The notes below the pieces were generated by a model. That model had not been told where the DNA came from and did no database searches. It was given only the letters and a program-made list of their open reading frames with translations. From Sphaerosporella brunnea (Eukaryota; Ascomycota; Pezizomycetes; Pezizales; Pyronemataceae), in NCBI GenBank assembly GCA_008704415.1, contig VXIS01000556.1:1-17880 (forward strand): a stretch of DNA of 17,880 nt, read 5' to 3'. Each line of letters starts with the position of its first letter. The stretch's first letter is position 1. A program made the translations under genes and the position numbers. Below are positions 7,425 to 15,863 of the stretch, piece after piece.

Positions 7425-8210
7425 GGGGGAGGGTGTGGTGTGCGGGTCCAGGATGGAAAGGGAGTGCGAGGAGGTGTGGGTTGAATTGCGGTCTGGAAGA
7501 GATTGAGGACTGGGATGGTTGAGGTTTCCAAGCGATTGAGGATTGTGCTTGGTGGGCCCTTAGGGTTGGCGACTCCATGATGCCGGCCGCTGGGTAGGGA
7601 TGAGAGTGCTATGTGAGAGACGAGTGGAGGGGGCTGGCAGTGGTCGGCGTGCCTGGGATCGAACCCCACCGCGGGGAACTCCGATACCAGGGAAGTATAC
7701 AGAACGAACACAATTCTATGTGAAAGCTTGAACCCAGCTCAAACCAGACTTACCAACATTTGAGCCAGTCCGAGCATGACGTTCAGCGGCACCAAGTACT
7801 GAGTCCAGCCGACTCCGCTCGTGTCCATCACTAAAATTTCCGACGGTGGCTTAACGGTGCCCAATCCTTGAATGAAGGTCAGTAGACGAGCGAGTGCCAA
7901 TTGTTAAATTGTGATGAACGTGGTATTTCCTTGGTTACCCTGATGTGTTTTCCTTTTCATACTGGTTTCATTTACACTCACTTACCACTGCGATTACTAC
8001 ACCATGTCCTCGTCACATATTTTCGTATTTTTTTATCCTTCACCTGTTTGCACACAGACCTTCGTTTCCTAGTAAGGCTTACTTGTGTCTGTCTTACGTT
8101 GACTCACTGTTGCGTGCAAATCCACAGTGTCATACTTTGCTGTGCATTAGCGCTTACTGGTTGTGTGTCATTCTATTTCAAGTTATTTCTCTTACATTGT
8201 ATACATGACC
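7425..8210. other. No recognisable gene
   Basis: Contains a tRNA-like B box (listed separately) and, from about 7920, pyrimidine-rich sequence whose frame at 7901-8347 encodes a hydrophobic C/L/F-rich string without a recognisable domain and which runs into the tandem array. A copy of the GCTCGTGTCCATCACT motif lies at about 7816. Confidence 0.45.
7655..7665 (-). promoter_or_regulatory. tRNA-like B box (pol III type) on minus strand
   Basis: The minus strand reads GGTTCGATCCC, which fits the B-box consensus GGTTCGANNCC, followed by CAGGCACGCCGACCA, resembling a tRNA 3' end. I cannot fold a full T-arm, anticodon arm or find a matching A box, so this is a tRNA remnant or a SINE-like piece at most. 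Confidence 0.3.
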
Positions 8211-10698
8211 CAGTGAGAAGATTGTCATGGAGCAATCAGCTTCCACCGCAGCCACACGGTAACTTCACCAGTGACTCGGGAATGTACATTATGCCCACGG
8301 TGAGCTTGCCATGTGACTCTGGAATGCGGGGAGTCATCCATTCCTGAAAAGTGCAATATCGTAATTTGGCAATTCCACCATTCCAGTGGGAAGATGGTCA
8401 TGCAGCAACTAGCTTCCACCGCATCCACACAGAGACTTCACCGCTGACTCGAGCATGCCCATTATGCGCACGGTGAGCTTGCCAGGTGACTCTGGGATGC
8501 AGAGAGTCACCAGTGTGCATCCGTTCCTGACAAGTACGGTAATTTGGCAATTGCACGATTTCAGTGAGAAGATTGTCATGGTGCAACCAGCTTCCTCCGC
8601 ATCCACACGGGAACTGCACTGGTGACTTGGGCATGCCTATTATGCCAACGGTGAGCTTGCCAGGTGACAGCCTTCATCCGTTCCTGAAAAGTGCAATATA
8701 GTAATTTGGCAAGTCCACCATTCCAGTGAGAAGATGGTAACGGAGCAATCAGCTTCCTCCGGATCCACACCGGAATTTCACCTGTGACTCGAACATGCCC
8801 ATTATTACCAAGGTTATCTTGCCAGGTGACTCTGAGATGCAGGTAGTCACCAGCCTTCATCCGTTCCTGAAAAGTGCAATATCGTAATTTGGCAATTCCA
8901 CCATTCCAGTGAGAACCTGGTCATGGTGCATCCAGCTTCCACCCCAGCCACACGGCAACTTCACCGGTAGCTTGGGCATGCCTATTATACGCAGCCTAAG
9001 ATTGTCAGGTGACTCTGGGATGCCGGGAGTCACCAGCCTTCATCCGTTCCTGAAAAGTGCAATATCGTAATTTGGCAATTGCACCATCCCAGTGAGAAGA
9101 TGGTAATGGTGCAACCAGCTTCCACCACATCAACACAAGAACTGCACTGGTGACTTGAGCATGCCTATAATGACCAAGGTTATCTTGCCAGGTGACTCTG
9201 GGATGCAGGTAGTCACCAGCCTTCATCCGTTCCTGAAAAGTGCAATATCGTAATGTGGCAATTCGGCCTACAAGGATGAAGACGGTTATGGTGCAACCAG
9301 CTTCCACCGCATCCACACGGGAACTTCATCGGTGGCTCGGGCATGTCTATCATGCCCACGGTGAGCTTGCCAGGTGATTCTGGGAGGCAGGGAGTCACCA
9401 GCCTTCATTTGTTCCTGAAAAGTGCAATATCGTAATTTGGCGATTCCACCATTCCAGTGAGAAGATGGTAACGGAGCAATCAGCTTCCTCCGCATCCACA
9501 TGGGAACTGCACTGGTGACTCGAGCATGCCTATTATACCCACGGTAAGTTTGCCAGTTGACTCTGGGATGCCGGGAGTCACCAGCCTTCATCCATTCCTG
9601 AAAAGTGCAATATCGTAATTTGGCAATTGCACCATTCCAGTGAGAAGATGGTAATGGAGCTACCAGCTTCAACCACATCCACACGGGAACTTCCCCGGTG
9701 ACTCGAGCATGTCTATTATACCCACGGTGAGCTTACCAGGTGAATCTGGGATGCAGGGAGTCACCAGCCTTCATCCGTTCCTGAAAAGTGCAATATCGTA
9801 ATTGGGCAATTGCACCATTCCAGTGAGAAGATGGTAATGGAGCTACCCGCTTCAACCACATCCACACGGGAACTGCACTGGTAACTCGTGCATGCCTATT
9901 ATGCTCACGGTGAGCTTGCCAGGTGATTCTGGGATGCAGAGAGTCACCAGCGTGCATCCGTTCCTCAAAAGTGTGGTAATTTGGCAACTGCACCATTCCC
10001 GTGAGAAGATTGTCATGGAGCAACCAGCTTCCATCGCATCCACACCGGAACTTCACCGCTGGCCCGGACATGCCTATTATGCCCACGATGAGGTTGCCAG
10101 GCGACTCAGGGATTCAGGGAGTCACCAGCCTTCATCCGTTCCTTAAGAGTGCAATATCGTAATCTGGCAATTCCACCATCCCAGTGAGAAGATGGTAATG
10201 GAGCGACCAGCTTCCTCCGCATCCACACGGGAACTGCACCGGTGGCTTGGGCATGCCTATTATACCCACGGTGAGCTTGCCAGGTGATTATGAGATGTAG
10301 AGAGTCACCAGCGTGCATCCGTTCCTGAAAAGTGCGGTAATTTGGCAATTGCACCATTCCTGTGAGAAGATAGTCATGGCGCATCCAGCTTCCACCGCAG
10401 CCAAACGGAAACTTCAAGGGTGACTCGGGGATGCCTATTATACCCACGGTGAGCTTGCCAGGTGACTCTGGGATGTCGGGAGTGACCAGTCTTCATCGGT
10501 TCCTGAAAAGTGCAATATTGTAATGTGGCAATTCGGCCTACAAGGGTGAAGATGGTCATGGTGCAACCAGCTTCCACCACATCCACACGGAAACCTCACT
10601 GGTGACTCGGGCATGCCTATTCTGCCCATGGTGAGCTTGCCAGGTGGCTCTGGGATTTAGGGAGTCACCAGTCTTCATCCGTTCCTTAAGAGTGCAAT
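8211..10698. repeat. Satellite-like array, ~183-bp units, about 13.6 copies
   Basis: The block GTGAGAAGATGGTAATGG and its variants start near 8213, 8386, 8564, 8726, 8909, 9092, 9274, 9457, 9640, 9823, 10001, 10184, 10362 and 10544. Most spacings are 182-183 bp, with shorter ones of 162, 173 and 178. Each unit carries CCAGCTTCC, GTGAGCTTGCCAGGTGACTC, GAGTCACCAGCCTTCATCCG and AGTGCAATATCGTAATTTGG. Units differ at roughly a tenth of positions by eye. The array is cut at 10698 by the LTR of the gypsy element, within the GTGCAATATCG block. Confidence 0.92.
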
Positions 10699-11520
10699 TG
10701 TCACGGGTATGGTCACGTGACATGTACTTTAAGTAGTCAGCTAGGGAATAGAATAGAGTCTGCATAGTGATCGCCTCGAGGGCACGTAATAGCCGGGTGG
10801 CTCCGGATCATAGTAGCTAGCTTGAGTGACGCTATGGAAGAACTCGGAGATCGGGTGCCTCAGGTAGGACGCTACCTGAGAAGAGCATCCGGTTTGGAGA
10901 TGACAATAGTATAGGCTATTGTTAGAGCTCTTCCGAGATATCTTCGTTGACCTGCCTGTTCCAGGAACTAGCATGACGATCGGAGGGGCCAGGAGTGATC
11001 AACCGGAAGGCGTAGAGCCGAAAAAGGGAAGAATCACTCGGCCTAGAACCTCCATAGTAAGTATGGTTGTTCGCGTAAGGCATGCGACGCAGAAGATCGG
11101 GAGATGGAGCCAATAGGGCTGAGCATCTTCCTGCAACACGAGAATACAACGCTTACGGAGCGGGGTATCCGGGTGCGACCCATGTCTATGACTCATGATT
11201 TGGAATCAAAGAGTGAGTCATAGGAAGGTGGGGCGATCTCTGTGCGCGCCTTGACGCCCGCAGTCGTAGAGACTGTCGGAAAGCCAGCAAGGAGTGAAGG
11301 CTGAGTATTACTCAGGGAGACGGTAGTCTCTGGAGCGGCGTTCTACTATAAGTAGGATTGCTTCCGCCGAGAGAACCCCTTTATCTTCAGCAACAAGAAC
11401 CATTAGTGTCCACCCGACAGAATAGCCCTTAAAATTCTATTGTTTAGGATTTTGCAAGTCAGTTTCCCAAGGTCACGGAGTTCAATTCCACGCCTCTCTG
11501 GTAGACAGAGCCTCGTTACA
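10699..11520 (+). repeat. 5' LTR of the Ty3/gypsy element
   Basis: Starts TGTCACGGGTATGG, exactly where the satellite sequence stops, and ends CCTCGTTACA. At 822 bp it is long. A GTCACGTGAC palindrome (E-box core CACGTG) lies at 10712-10721, a TATAAG box at 11347-11352. There are several inverted repeats: CTCAGGTAG/CTACCTGAG (10859-10880), CTATGACTCA/TGAGTCATAG (11186-11223) and CTGAGTATTACTCAG (11301-11315). The right boundary is inferred from the shared ACA terminus and the PBS-like sequence that follows, since no second LTR is available to compare. Confidence 0.7.
11347..11352 (+). promoter_or_regulatory. TATA box of the gypsy LTR
   Basis: TATAAG within CTACTATAAGTAGG, about 80 bp upstream of the proposed 5' end of the transcript at 11428. 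Fungal start sites can lie 40-120 bp downstream of a TATA box, so the spacing is acceptable but not proof. Confidence 0.45.
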
Positions 11521-11522
11521 TC

Positions 11523-11533
11523 AGAATTTTAAG
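11523..11533 (+). promoter_or_regulatory. Candidate self-priming PBS (Tf1-like)
   Basis: AGAATTTTAAG starts two bases after the LTR end and is the exact reverse complement of CTTAAAATTCT at 11428-11438 inside the LTR, 95 bases upstream. In fission yeast Tf1 the first 11 bases of the mRNA anneal to an 11-base PBS beside the LTR, roughly 90 bases downstream. I see no tRNA-type PBS here. The transcript start is not known, so this is inference. Confidence 0.55.
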
Positions 11534-11707
11534 AATTCCTGTCGCCTGGACATCCTCAATAATGGCATCTATCACCATCGAGCCCGACCCCCCAGGTTCC
11601 GCTCCTCGAGTGGAACCCCCAGCAGTATCCTGAGGCCGACAGCCGTCGCCTCATAGTTAGAAACCCCAGAGAAGTCGCTTCCCTCATCTTGGGAGTTGCA
11701 GCGAAAG

Positions 11708-13609
11708 ATGTCCCGGAGTCTATCGACTTCCGCGGCAAACATGGATCAGCTGTTTCAGCAGATCCAAGAGTTGGTCTTTGAGTTAGTCAAGGATCAGGTC
11801 CGTGGAGCGTACACTGTGCTCGCACGGATAGTCGAGCAGCAAGAGGCTACTCGTAGGCTTCATGAGATGGCAATTGCTGAGATGCAGCAACATGTCCAGC
11901 TCATGTACCAAGAGCTCAGTCGGTTAGCCGAGCAAGACGACTTGCAGGCTGATCAGATGGACTGGGAGCCAACCCCAGTCACCCTCTGGGACCTCAGCGG
12001 TCTCCTGGAGGAAGAAGCGGCCAAGAGTCACTGGACGCAGGCCGAATACCGAGAAGCTGCCTCCGTTCCCCCCATCCCACCGCAATCGTCGCAAGCCTCG
12101 CACGTACCCCTCAGGATTGTCCGCAAAGTTCCATCGCGGACAACTCCGCTGACGGACCCCGATTGGCTTACAAAGCCGAAAGCGAAAAAGGGAGTTGCTA
12201 AGCGAAGCAAGCGACCGGTAATCCACCAGACGCCAATACCCTCAGCACCCCCGACTCCTCGACAGTACATGATGAGAGGAGCTGCTGTCCGGCCAGGTGG
12301 AACACAAGGATTGGGAATATCAGGAGAGGTGGAAGGAGGAGATAGTCAGTCGAGGGGTATGGAAAGCCCCGTTAGGAGGATTGAGAGTCCAGAGCCGGCT
12401 GGTGCAGGAGGCGCTGGTGGCTCTGGAGGTAGAAGAGGAGGAATCAGTGGAGGACCGCCTCCACCAGGAGATTCCGATGACGATGATGACGACGATTCCG
12501 ACCCCGAACCAGATCTCCAGCGACAGCCCATACGCTGGAAGAAGTGGCACCGTCGCCAAATCATCAAGGAGCTTGGGGCCAATCCAAGGCCCCACATAGA
12601 GGCTGAGCAACAGCCAAGGTCGATTAAGGTGCCCGAACCAAAGCCCTTCAAGGGCAAGGAACGAGACCTTAACCGGTTCCTATCGAGCCTGGACTCATAC
12701 TTCAGGCTCAACCCGAGGTCTTACCCAGACGACCTCACCAAGATCCTCTTGGCAGGATTGTTGATGGAAGAGGCGGCGTACGACTGGTTCGCCACCTACA
12801 AAATCAACATAGATCGAAAGGAGTCGATCCGTGTCAGAGGATTCTGGATCAATGACCCCAGCTTCGCCACCTGGGAGAGATTTGAGGCTAGCCTTAGGGC
12901 CTCGTTCGGCGGCCGTGTCAATCGTGACAAGGCAGTACAGGAATGGCAGAAGTTGCGGCAGACAGCCGGCATTGATGCCTTCCTGGATGAGGTAACCAGA
13001 TTGATGTGGATCACTGGTTACGTAGGGGACATGGTCAAGGATAAGCTCAAGGAGGGGCTGTCCGAAGAACTGTCCAAGGATTGGGCGAAGGTTCAGCCTA
13101 AGCCCAACGATGTGAGTGCCCAGATGGCCATGTTGCGAGACATGGGCCATGTCCTTGAAGATTGGGAACGGCACCACAAGAAGTCCACCAGTCAAGGTGG
13201 CAAGAGCAATGGGAAGGAGAAGGGACAGGGTTCAAAGCCCAACCCGGCTTCCAAGCCCACAGACAAGGCTTCGTCCAGCAAGGACAAGCCGAAGAAAGAC
13301 AGCACCTGGAAGGATAAGACTGTCGAGCTTAAGGGCATCAGCAAGGATGTCCTCGATCAGCGAGCTAAGGACAAGCTCTGCTTGAAGTGTGGCAAGAAGA
13401 ACCACTCCTGGTTCGAATGCTTCACTAAGGAGCCAGTCACCCAGAAGGTGGCTAGCTCGAAGAAGAGAAAGGCTGAGGACTCAGACGAGAAGTCTGAGAA
13501 GAAGGCTAAGGTTGCTAGCACGCAGCCTCAGGCCCCTACAGCTGCGTCGGGTAGGATCCTGGAGATCCCCGAAGGAGAAGACTCAGATCTGGATATCTGG
13601 GCTTTGTAG
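11708..13609 (+). CDS. Gag polyprotein of the Ty3/gypsy element
   Basis: This 633-residue protein would form the retrotransposon particle. I start at the first ATG (11708); another lies at 11741. The N-terminal ~100 residues look coiled-coil (many E/Q/L/V), followed by a Pro/Ser- and Gly-rich stretch and an acidic run of D residues near 255-265. A retrotransposon Gag core spans about 305-490 (PKPFKGKERDLNRFL, then YDWFATYK and FEASLRASFGG). A Lys-rich linker leads to a zinc knuckle with C558, C561, H566 and C571 (CX2CX4HX4C) for RNA binding. A basic KKRKAED...KKAKV stretch (about 584-604) resembles a bipartite nuclear signal. In-frame ATG at 11562 opens a different frame that stops at 11631-11633; coding-looking sequence in a third frame at 11635-11700 suggests that the true N-terminus has been frameshifted. 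Confidence 0.85.
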   Translation: MSRSLSTSAANMDQLFQQIQELVFELVKDQVRGAYTVLARIVEQQEATRRLHEMAIAEMQQHVQLMYQELSRLAEQDDLQADQMDWEPTPVTLWDLSGLLEEEAAKSHWTQAEYREAASVPPIPPQSSQASHVPLRIVRKVPSRTTPLTDPDWLTKPKAKKGVAKRSKRPVIHQTPIPSAPPTPRQYMMRGAAVRPGGTQGLGISGEVEGGDSQSRGMESPVRRIESPEPAGAGGAGGSGGRRGGISGGPPPPGDSDDDDDDDSDPEPDLQRQPIRWKKWHRRQIIKELGANPRPHIEAEQQPRSIKVPEPKPFKGKERDLNRFLSSLDSYFRLNPRSYPDDLTKILLAGLLMEEAAYDWFATYKINIDRKESIRVRGFWINDPSFATWERFEASLRASFGGRVNRDKAVQEWQKLRQTAGIDAFLDEVTRLMWITGYVGDMVKDKLKEGLSEELSKDWAKVQPKPNDVSAQMAMLRDMGHVLEDWERHHKKSTSQGGKSNGKEKGQGSKPNPASKPTDKASSSKDKPKKDSTWKDKTVELKGISKDVLDQRAKDKLCLKCGKKNHSWFECFTKEPVTQKVASSKKRKAEDSDEKSEKKAKVASTQPQAPTAASGRILEIPEGEDSDLDIWAL

Positions 13610-13810
13610 TTAGGATTTCATAGTTGAAATTAAATAGTCGTTCTTAAGGAAAAGGCTCTCTGAGGATGGGTTTAGTACCCGAAATATGCTGGCATATAAG
13701 AGTCAGCAGAGTGCATACAGATAAAAAGACATACCAGTATCCCACAGAGACGTAGTTCAGCAAGACGTTGCGCTTGCTTAGGTGTCGAAAGGCCTAAGAC
13801 GTACTGAACC
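13610..13810 (+). other. gag-pol spacer with clustered inverted repeats
   Basis: 201 bp with stops in all frames separate gag from the pol ATG at 13811. Just before that ATG, GTTCAG (13755-13760) pairs with CTGAAC (13804-13809), enclosing AGCAAG/CTTGCT (13759-13764 with 13773-13778) and CTTAGG/CCTAAG (13777-13782 with 13793-13798). Adjacent stems share two bases, so they cannot all form fully at once. Confidence 0.4.
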
Positions 13811-14269
13811 ATGAACCCCCTTAAGAGAAAGACGGTAGTGGCAGAAAGGCAAATGCCTAAGAAGCCTAGAGTGGATCCTCCAAGACACGGGAAGAGAATG
13901 TTCCTAGTGGCAGACATTTGGTGGACCACAGAGTATGGCAAGTCTCGTAGTTGCAAAGGAAGGTTCTTGATTGACTCAGGATGTTCTGGGCCCATCTTGA
14001 ATAAAGACTTTGTGTTCGAGCATAAGTTGCCATGGATAAAAAGAGACACTCCCATCCAAGTGACCGGGGCAGATGGGACCCCATTAGCAGAGACCTGGTG
14101 CCCGCTATACCAACCTCTTATGTATGAGGATTGGGGAGCACCAAGAAGAAATGACTTGGGAGATAGGTCAGCTGGAGACAGAGGTCTCGGGCTATATACC
14201 CATCTCCTGGTTAGAACAGCACAACCCGGACATAGACTGGCAGACCGGGACGATGCAGTGGCGCAGTGA
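13811..14269 (+). pseudogene. Pol, aspartic protease part (frameshifted)
   Basis: From the ATG the product begins with a basic K/R-rich leader and then reaches RFLIDSGCSGPILNKDF, where DSG (residues 55-57) is the catalytic motif of a retropepsin-type protease that would cut the polyprotein. After about residue 105 (near 14120) the frame changes: the natural continuation is in the next frame (14124-14450), and this frame instead runs on to a stop at 14269 with unrelated residues. The frame difference points to a small indel. A programmed frameshift is less likely because further breaks follow. Confidence 0.7.
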
Positions 14270-14450
14270 GTACTGCCGTCAGCATTGCCTCCCAGTGTCA
14301 GTAAGGCAAGCTGTGAAGAACTTTGTTAAGTTACTTCAAGAGGGCAAGCCTTGGGTTGTGAATAGTATAGATTGGCACGATGAGGAAGGAGGTGACATCG
14401 CGGAGAGACTGCCAGAGCAGTACCGCGAATGGGCCTTCAGTGTTCAGTGA
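14124..14450 (+). pseudogene. Pol, protease-RT linker (frameshifted)
   Basis: This frame continues the protease with SGYIPISWLEQHNPDIDWQ, the typical hydrophobic strand followed by W-L-x-x-H-N-P-x-I-D-W found at the end of Ty3/gypsy protease domains, and ends REWAFSVQ before a stop. The next natural segment (FSEEEINR) lies in a third frame at 14443-14466 and the RT begins in yet another. So at least two small indels lie within 30 bases here. The ATG at 14124 is internal and not a start. Confidence 0.7.
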
Positions 14451-14454
14451 AGAA

Positions 14455-15210
14455 GAAATCAATCGTCCTTCCTGACCACACCTCATACGACCATGAGATT
14501 AGACTGATAGAAGGGGCAGTACCGCCCTATGGGCCCATATACCCTCTGTCAGAAAAAGAGTTGGAGGTGTTAAGAGAATACCTCCGCAAGGAACTTGCGT
14601 CAGGCAAGATCCGACAGTCCAAGTCAGCAGCTGCGGCCCCTATCATCTTCGTCCCTAAGCCTGATGGAAGCCTTCGCTTGTGCGTCGACTATCGAGGGTT
14701 AAACAAGGTGACAGTCAAGGACCGCACCCCGCTGCCACTAATGTCAGAACTTCGTGAGCGATTGGGAAAGGCTAAGATATTCACTAAGCTGGACCTAAAG
14801 AATGGGTACAATCTCATTCGAATCGCGGAAGGAGACGAGTGGAAGACAGCGTTTAGGACGCGATATGGGCTGTTTGAGTACCTGGTCATGCCGTTTGGTC
14901 TGTGCAATGCGCCCGCTACCTTTCAGGCTATGATCAACACAGTTCTTCGAGAGCTGTTAGATGAAGGAGTAGTCGTCTATATCGATGACATACTCATCTA
15001 CTCCGAGACAGAAGAGAGACATATAGAGCTTGTGAAGAAAGTTCTAGAAAAGTGGAAGCAGACAAGGTTGTGTGCTTCAATAAAGAAGAGTTGTTTCCAC
15101 GTCTCGGAAGTAGAATACCTAGGATACCAGATATCCTCAGAGGGGATTTCAATGTCCCCAAGTAAGGTTAAGACCATCCAAGAGTGGGTGGCACCTCAGA
15201 AGGCGAAGGA
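14455..15210 (+). pseudogene. Pol, reverse transcriptase (truncated by insertion)
   Basis: Ty3/gypsy RT copies element RNA into DNA. After LPDHTSYDHEIRLIEGAVPP, the sequence has GSLRLCVDYRGLN, IFTKLDLKNGYNLIR (catalytic Asp), EWKTAFRTRYGLFEYLVMPF, NAPATFQ and YIDDILIYS at 14978-15004, the last carrying the two active-site aspartates (YIDD in place of the more common YLDD). It then keeps EYLGYQISSEGISMSPSKV and breaks at AKDV, where gypsy RTs continue with QSFLGF-type residues. The bases after AKDV are the start of the copia-type LTR at 15211. RNase H and integrase are absent. The catalytic residues remain but the frame upstream is broken. Confidence 0.88.
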
Positions 15211-15422
15211 TGTTGAGTGTAGAGTGACGCCGTAGGCATCACTCTACCCTCTATGGTGTAACCGAGTATAAACTCTGTCAGGGATGTAGTCAGATTAGAG
15301 TATAGGCTAGTGAGCCGCTTCTGCACTTAAGGTGCAGTAACGGCGTCGCTAGCACCTAACCTTCAATACAATCTCTTCACCCATCTCTTAGTGTCCACTG
15401 CGTACGAAACTTGCTGTCAACA
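15211..15422 (+). repeat. Copia-type 5' LTR
   Basis: 212 bp, from TGTTGAGTGTAGAG to GCTGTCAACA, with perfect TGTTGA/TCAACA ends. Includes CAGATTAGAGTATAGG and CTTAGTGTCCACTGCG, shared with the fragment at 2653-2842. The start coincides with the break in the gypsy RT reading frame and the end with the primer-binding site, so both borders are well supported. Confidence 0.88.
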
Positions 15423-15434
15423 GGTTATGAGCCC
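15423..15434 (+). promoter_or_regulatory. Primer-binding site, initiator-Met half-tRNA type
   Basis: GGTTATGAGCCC directly abuts the LTR end. It is complementary to GGGCUCAUAACC, the anticodon arm of fungal initiator-Met tRNA, as known for copia elements that prime from a half-tRNA. Confidence 0.85.
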
Positions 15435-15557
15435 TTCGCCACGACACCGATAAGAGTCAATTGCACCTACGAAGAGCACGGGTATAAAAGGTCACCGAGA
15501 ACGACTGATAAGCTTGGAGACGCCGCGTGCGAAGCGACGCGACAGGAAGCTTGCACC

Positions 15558-15800
15558 GATTGCCTGAAGTTGTAGGCGAGAGAAACGACAACTACCCCGA
15601 TTGCCTGAAGTTGTAGGCGAGAAAAACGACAACTACCCCGATTGCCTGAAGTTGTAGGCGAGAGAAACGACAACTACCCCGATTGCCTGAAGTTGTAGGC
15701 GAGAGCAACGACAACTACCCCGATTGCCTGAGGTTGTAGGCGAGACAAACGACAACCACTCCAGATTTCCTGAAGCCGTGGGCGAGAGAAAACACGACTG
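15558..15800 (+). repeat. 41-bp tandem repeat in the copia leader, five copies plus one diverged
   Basis: GATTGCCTGAAGTTGTAGGC recurs at 15558, 15599, 15640, 15681 and 15722 (fourth to fifth differ slightly), each followed by GAGA-AAACGACAACTACCCC, and a diverged copy GATTTCCTGAAGCCGTGGGC at 15763. The unit ends in GACAACTACCC, the same string that begins GDNYP in the gag just downstream (about 15900). A TATAAAA lies at 15484 in the leader. Confidence 0.9.
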
Positions 15801-15863
15801 AAGCTTAACGAAGACGTCGACGCGAAGACACGACGAGAGAAGTTTGAAACCGAAGAAGGAGCG

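Larger units (their letters stand above)
10699..15210 (+). mobile_element. Ty3/gypsy element, 3' part lost to a nested insertion
   Basis: It comprises a 5' LTR (10699-11520), gag (11708-13609), protease and reverse transcriptase (13811-15210), in that order. RNase H, integrase and 3' LTR are not seen because a copia-type LTR interrupts the RT frame at 15211. The LTR termini (TGTCACGG and CGTTACA) match those of the minus-strand chromovirus at 16193-16473. The five bases before the LTR (GCAAT, 10694-10698) are the candidate target duplication in the satellite array. Confidence 0.85.

Noticed and set aside
7640..7720. Complete tRNA gene on the minus strand
   Set aside because: Only a B box and a tRNA-like 3' end are visible; the T-arm pairs poorly and no anticodon arm or A box can be placed.
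7901..8347. 148-codon hydrophobic ORF as a membrane protein
   Set aside because: The F/L/C-rich composition follows from pyrimidine-rich DNA, and the end of the ORF lies in the satellite array.
8211..10698. Array as a centromere
   Set aside because: Unit length and regularity are suggestive but 2.5 kb of sequence alone cannot show centromere function.
8225..10765. Series of minus-strand ORFs (up to 132 codons) with a repeated 61-residue pattern
   Set aside because: They arise because 183 bp is a multiple of three and the consensus lacks stops in one frame, which is not unlikely by chance. Units of 178, 173 and 162 bp break the frame, and there are no starts or conserved protein features.
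13973..14450. Programmed frameshifting within pol
   Set aside because: At least three frame changes occur within about 350 bases, without slippery heptamers I recognise, which fits decay better than a programmed signal.
15558..15800. 41-bp array as a CRISPR array
   Set aside because: Units are directly adjacent without unique spacers, it lies in the leader of a copia element, and the context is eukaryotic.
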